8,810 bases of DNA from the NCBI GenBank assembly GCA_049334165.1, contig JBEGHD010000023.1. One strand, written 5' to 3'. How positions within the stretch are numbered: position 1 is the first letter of the stretch; each line of letters opens with the position of its first letter. The DNA is from JBEGHD01 sp049334165. Its GTDB lineage: Bacteria; Bacteroidota; Bacteroidia; Flavobacteriales_D; Sanyastnellaceae. Positions 5,419 through 8,810 of this stretch are shown piece by piece. The notes below the pieces were generated by a model that ran no database searches, was not told where the DNA came from, and was given only the letters and a program-made list of their open reading frames with translations. The position numbers and the translations under genes were made by a program.

Positions 5419-7308
5419 GTGAGAATCACACTACTAATATTGCTCTTCCCAGCATTCCTCGCTGCGCAAAACGACACCGGAATGGTGATTGTCCCGCAGT
5501 TGGACCATGCTGATGTGGTTGCACTCGAGAATTTCGAGGCGCACAAGGAGCAGACGTTTGATTCGCTTGCATTTGAAGATCCATTGCTTTTCGACCTAGA
5601 TGATCTGATTGCCGCGCGAACTCCGGTTTTCATCAAGCAGTATGGGAACTCGGGGATCGCCACGGCAGGCTTTCGCGGCACTGGCGCAGTGCACACTTCT
5701 GTCCTCTGGAACGGACTGGACGTGAATTCGCCTACTCTCGGTCAATCGGACCTGAACACTTTTCCGTTGGCTTTTAGCGAAAGCGTGGATGTAACGTACG
5801 GCATTAGCAGTTTGCCACAGAGCAGTGGTGGACTGGGTGGAACAATCTCGCTCAACGATCAACTTCATTTTGAGAATCGCACCAACGCCAAGTTCAGGTT
5901 GGGAATGGGCAGTTTCTCCAAAATGGAAGGAATGGGAAAAATCTCCTGGGGCTCGAAGCGGTGGCAGTTCGAGACCGGGATTTTTCATCGTCAGGCAGAA
6001 AACGATTTCACCTTTGTAGATCCAAGCCGGGCAGACTTGCCTACAGACACGATGCAGAATGCTGACTACACGATTTCGGGGGTTAGCCAGTCGGTTGGTT
6101 TTAAGCCGAACGATCACCACACATTCAACTTCCACTTAAACGCCACGAAGGCAGAGCGAACCATTCCGGGGATTTTGCTTTCCCCAGGCAAATATTCGCA
6201 GCAGTGGGACGAGAACGTGAGGGGAGTGCTCGAGTGGAAACACGTCCGACAGAAATCTATTCAAAGAATTCAGAGTGGCTTTACTTTCGACCGGCTCGAC
6301 TATCAGGGTGATGAATTTTCGAACACGAACTCTTCGAGTTGGCAGTCGCAGTATCGCGGTTTGTTTTTGCTCAGCGAAAAGTGGAAACTAAGAACCCTGG
6401 CGCAACATCGAATCTACTTTGCCGAGTCGGATGGTTACAGCAGTTCACACCGACAAAACAGAACGATTCTGTCGTCAACTATCGAGCGGGAAACCAAGTC
6501 CAATCGAGTTTTCCTGACTTTGAGAGAAGAAAAGATCGATGATGTTTTTTCACCTTTTCTCTTTTCAGTTGGCTCAGTTCAAAGGCTTTTTGGCGGAGTT
6601 TCACTCAAAGCAAATGTCGGAAGAAACTATCGCTATCCGGCTTTTAACGACCTGTATTGGAATCCCGGAGGAAACCCAAATCTGGAACCAGAAGAAGGTT
6701 GGAGTGCAGAAGCCGGCCTAACCTGGGAACGAACGGATGACGGAGATAGAACCACTTTCACTCACCAGCTTGGCGTGAACTACTACCTCTCGCTCATCGA
6801 AAACTGGATTTTGTGGAGTCCGAAGGAAAACATCTGGCAGCCTCAAAATCTCTGGAAAGTAAGAAATAGGGGAGTGGAAGTGAACCTCTCTGAAAAGGTC
6901 GAATCCGGAAGTTGGAGACTGAACGTTGACTTACAATACTCTTACACTTCCACAGAAAATATTGAAGAGTCGGCTGCCAACGAAGGAATGCAGTTGATTT
7001 ACGTGCCGTTTCACACGGCCAGAGCTGTAGTCAATGCAAAGTGGAAAAGCTGGACTGCGAGAGTTCAGTACGCGCACAACGGCAAGCGCTACATCGCAGC
7101 CGATCACTCTTCGTGGATGCCTTTTTTCAGCACAACAGACGTGAGCCTTGGAAAGGAATTTGAAATCGGCAACGATCGACTTTCATGCTTTTTCACGATC
7201 AATAATCTTCTCGATCAAAACTATCAGGTAATGCCCTGGAGGCCTATGCCGGGAAGAAATTTTATGGTGAACCTCGTTTATGAATTTAAATCAGGACAGA
7301 AGAGATGA
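5419..7308 (+). CDS. btuB: BtuB-like TonB-dependent outer-membrane receptor for vitamin B12
   Basis: This 629-aa protein starts at a GTG (5419); no ATG lies nearby upstream in frame, and the GTG begins a good signal peptide (RITLLILLFPAFLAA, cleaved near residue 16-17). The plug domain spans about 60-150 with FRGTGAVHTSVLWNGLDVNS and SSGGLGGTISL, typical of this fold. The rest is a 22-strand-type barrel, with RNYRYPAFNDLYW and GNPNLEPEEGW near residues 400-425. It ends in INNLLDQNYQVMPWRPMPGR and a final aromatic strand. DTGMVIV (residues 19-25) may be the TonB box, by likeness to the E. coli BtuB box. It lacks the N-terminal carboxypeptidase-like domain of SusC receptors. Substrate is inferred from the upstream riboswitch and the BtuG-like partner. 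The gene follows a 261-nt gap with a hairpin and overlaps the next gene by 4 nt. Confidence 0.88.
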   Translation: MRITLLILLFPAFLAAQNDTGMVIVPQLDHADVVALENFEAHKEQTFDSLAFEDPLLFDLDDLIAARTPVFIKQYGNSGIATAGFRGTGAVHTSVLWNGLDVNSPTLGQSDLNTFPLAFSESVDVTYGISSLPQSSGGLGGTISLNDQLHFENRTNAKFRLGMGSFSKMEGMGKISWGSKRWQFETGIFHRQAENDFTFVDPSRADLPTDTMQNADYTISGVSQSVGFKPNDHHTFNFHLNATKAERTIPGILLSPGKYSQQWDENVRGVLEWKHVRQKSIQRIQSGFTFDRLDYQGDEFSNTNSSSWQSQYRGLFLLSEKWKLRTLAQHRIYFAESDGYSSSHRQNRTILSSTIERETKSNRVFLTLREEKIDDVFSPFLFSVGSVQRLFGGVSLKANVGRNYRYPAFNDLYWNPGGNPNLEPEEGWSAEAGLTWERTDDGDRTTFTHQLGVNYYLSLIENWILWSPKENIWQPQNLWKVRNRGVEVNLSEKVESGSWRLNVDLQYSYTSTENIEESAANEGMQLIYVPFHTARAVVNAKWKSWTARVQYAHNGKRYIAADHSSWMPFFSTTDVSLGKEFEIGNDRLSCFFTINNLLDQNYQVMPWRPMPGRNFMVNLVYEFKSGQKR

Positions 7309-8324
7309 GAACGATCAACGCGATCTTGATTCTGGTTTTAGCTGTTGCACTTAGCAGCTGTGAAAAAGACAATTTCGGTCCTCAACAGGAAGAGCAAAGT
7401 ACGGAGCTGAGCGGTTCCAAAGCAATCGTCCTGAACGAAGGCAATTTTAATTTCGGGAATGCTTCTCTGTCGTTGGTCGATCAAGGTGGAGAAGTTCAAA
7501 ACCAGGTTTTTCAAAATACTAACAGTTCGCCTCTTGGCGATGTGCTTCAGAGCGGAGTTAAGCACAACAACCGGTTTTACTTTGTGCTCAACAACAGCGG
7601 GAAGGTGGTAGTGACCGACACGAGTTTTCAGCAAGTTGGTGAGATTACCGGTCTTCAGTCTCCGCGATACTTTTTACCTGTTGGTGAATCGAGAGCTTTT
7701 GTAAGTGATATTTATTCGGATGAGATTTCGGTGGTTGACCTCGATCAGTCGACAGTGATCTCCACTATTGATATTGGCGCCTGGGTGGAGCAGATGGCCT
7801 TCGTAAATGAGCTGGTATATGCGGTAAACAAGGACAACAACACCCTGGACGTGATAGATCCTGACTCTCAAGAAATTCTAAGTTCTATTGAGGTCCCTTC
7901 TGGGCCTTCAGACATCGAAGTAGATGCTTTTGGAACGATTTGGATGATGTGCACCGGAGGTATCGGGGCGAACGAGTTTGCGCTCTGCCAGGTAGATCCT
8001 TCAACTGAGCAGACCGAGGTATTCGAAGTGAGCTCAGCGTCCGGTTTTCTGGAGTTGAATTCTGAAAGAGACGAGTTGTTTTACTTAGGCGACAACTCCG
8101 TCTACAGCTTGTCAGTGACCGGTGGAGCAGAGGAGCAGGTCTTTTCAATCAGCGGTGATCCGTTGGCCTACGGCTTCGAGGTTGATCCTTCCACTGGAAA
8201 TTTTTGGATCACAGACGCAGCTGACTATGTGGAGCAGGGTTCTGTCTTGGTTTTCGATGGAGAAGGAAACCAGCAGTTTACAGCTGATGTGGGCTACCTA
8301 CCTAATGGTGTTGTCTTTTGGTAG
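7305..8324 (+). CDS. BtuG-like beta-propeller surface lipoprotein (YncE/DUF5074-like), probable B12-binding partner of the receptor
   Basis: The start ATG at 7305 overlaps the receptor stop (ATGA), so the two are probably translationally coupled. The 339-aa product has a lipoprotein signal: hydrophobic ILILVLAVA, then lipobox LSSC with the lipidated Cys at residue 19. EKDN follows the Cys; acidic and Lys residues there resemble the surface-export signal of Bacteroidetes lipoproteins. The rest is a run of repeated four-strand units (for example ISVVDLDQSTVISTIDIG, then LDVIDPDSQEILSSIEVP) of a YncE-type beta-propeller. In Bacteroides, BtuG has this fold, sits on BtuB and binds B12 with very high affinity. 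Riboswitch control and pairing with a BtuB-like receptor support the same role here. I leave the symbol blank because homology to BtuG rests on fold and context. Confidence 0.82.
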   Translation: MRTINAILILVLAVALSSCEKDNFGPQQEEQSTELSGSKAIVLNEGNFNFGNASLSLVDQGGEVQNQVFQNTNSSPLGDVLQSGVKHNNRFYFVLNNSGKVVVTDTSFQQVGEITGLQSPRYFLPVGESRAFVSDIYSDEISVVDLDQSTVISTIDIGAWVEQMAFVNELVYAVNKDNNTLDVIDPDSQEILSSIEVPSGPSDIEVDAFGTIWMMCTGGIGANEFALCQVDPSTEQTEVFEVSSASGFLELNSERDELFYLGDNSVYSLSVTGGAEEQVFSISGDPLAYGFEVDPSTGNFWITDAADYVEQGSVLVFDGEGNQQFTADVGYLPNGVVFW

Positions 8325-8336
8325 ACCTTGAGCATA

Positions 8337-8447
8337 CAGCTACGGAAAAGGAAACACATAGGCACATAGGAAATCAAAGGCACATAGTCAGAAGCTTTAA
8401 ATCCTATGTGTCTTAGAACGATCATGAACAGTAATGGGATCTGCTTC
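8337..8447. repeat. Intergenic direct repeat, copy 1 (CACATAGG family)
   Basis: This 111-nt stretch recurs at 8701-8810, and the first 56 nt are identical. It contains a tandem CACATAGG CACATAGG (8355-8370), a third CACATAG (8381-8387), and the inverted TCCTATGTG (8402-8410), which can pair with CACATAGGA (8363-8371). It starts 12 nt after the last gene of the B12 operon. Confidence 0.85.
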
Positions 8448-8700
8448 GGTTGAAAACTCCCGGTGAATGGAAAAGAAACTCTACTGTGCCCATGTGGTTT
8501 AATCATATCTGCGAAAAGGGCTCTCCCCTTTGGGGTTGGGGGAAGCGATGGCTCATGGCGAAAAGCTAGCAGCTAAGTATTTTTAACATGAAGATCATGA
8601 AGGTTTTAAGGAGCATTAAGTGAATCGTACTAGTCTTAATGCCTCTTCACTTCTTAACTCACCTTAATGTTTCAGGTTCCAGCGCTGAATAGCCTGCTTT
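8448..8700. other. Non-coding spacer between the two CACATAGG repeats
   Basis: No coding frame, tRNA or terminator was found. Two structures stand out. CCCC TTT GGGG at about 8525-8535 has a loop of only three bases and no T-run. GCATTAAG (8613-8620) pairs perfectly with CTTAATGC (8635-8642) across a 14-nt loop, and repeats of CATTAAG/CTTAATG-like sequence continue to about 8670. The spacer may itself be composed of further dispersed intergenic repeats. Confidence 0.5.
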
Positions 8701-8810
8701 CAGCTACGGAAAAGGAAACACATAGGCACATAGGAAATCAAAGGCACATAGTCAGAGCTCTAATTTCTATGTGTCTTCGAACTATCATGAACGGTAATGG
8801 GATCTGCTTC
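8701..8810. repeat. Intergenic direct repeat, copy 2 (runs to the window edge)
   Basis: It matches 8337-8447 with a start offset of 364 nt: identical for 56 nt, then diverged around the loop, and similar again to the end. The inverted arm here is TTCTATGTG (8765-8773), one base different from copy 1, but this change keeps pairing with CACATAGGA (8727-8735) through G-U. The element may continue beyond the window. Confidence 0.85.

Noticed and set aside
5596..6135. 179-codon reverse-strand frame inside the receptor gene
   Set aside because: The forward frame has clear plug and barrel motifs; the reverse frame is Arg/Ser-rich noise from codon bias.
8294..8506. Reverse-strand 70-codon frame after the B12 operon
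   Set aside because: It runs through repeat copy 1 and the end of the propeller gene and has no coding character.
8525..8535. CCCC TTT GGGG as the terminator of the B12 operon
   Set aside because: It is about 200 nt after the last gene, has only four pairs and a three-base loop, and no T-run follows.
8337..8810. CACATAGG units as a CRISPR array
   Set aside because: Units are only 8 nt, in tandem or irregularly spaced, with no uniform spacers and no cas genes.

Overview
The window looks like chromosomal DNA of a Bacteroidetes (Bacteroidota) bacterium, probably a marine or freshwater relative of the Flavobacteriales. The evidence is a type IX secretion (T9SS) C-terminal sorting domain, a Rhs-type core in the Bacteroidetes style, a TonB receptor paired with a surface lipoprotein, and a TAnnTTTG-type -7 promoter element. 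No taxonomic marker gene is present, so placement below phylum is a guess.

Positions 1-1988 are an AT-rich accessory cassette. It starts inside the 3' end of a Rhs/YD-repeat gene with a conserved core and an unrecognised, glycine-rich hydrophobic C-terminal tip. The next gene overlaps it by 11 nt and encodes a two-helix membrane protein with a PH-like soluble part, a good candidate for the cognate immunity protein. A small four-helix membrane protein follows. A hairpin terminator at 2062-2088 closes the cassette.

Positions 2089-3428 are a decayed, repeat-rich zone. They hold a reverse-strand remnant of an XRE-type regulator, two 60-nt direct repeats that differ at 2 positions (2323-2382 and 3079-3138), one orphan 146-aa gene between them, and a REP-like hairpin.

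Positions 3429-8324 form a vitamin B12 acquisition operon with higher GC. A -7-like element leads into a clear cobalamin riboswitch. Three genes follow: a secreted two-domain protein with a T9SS sorting domain, a BtuB-like TonB-dependent receptor, and a BtuG-like beta-propeller lipoprotein whose start codon overlaps the receptor stop codon (ATGA). The likely scheme is that the surface lipoprotein, and perhaps the T9SS-delivered protein, capture corrinoid and pass it to the TonB receptor. The whole set would be shut off by adenosylcobalamin through the riboswitch. The inner-membrane BtuCDF transporter is not in the window.

Positions 8325-8810 are non-coding. They contain two ~110-nt direct repeats built around the motif CACATAGG, with a further hairpin between them.

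The strongest leads for novelty are the T9SS-secreted first protein of the B12 operon, whose two domains may bind corrinoid, and the unrecognised Rhs tip with its overlapping immunity candidate.
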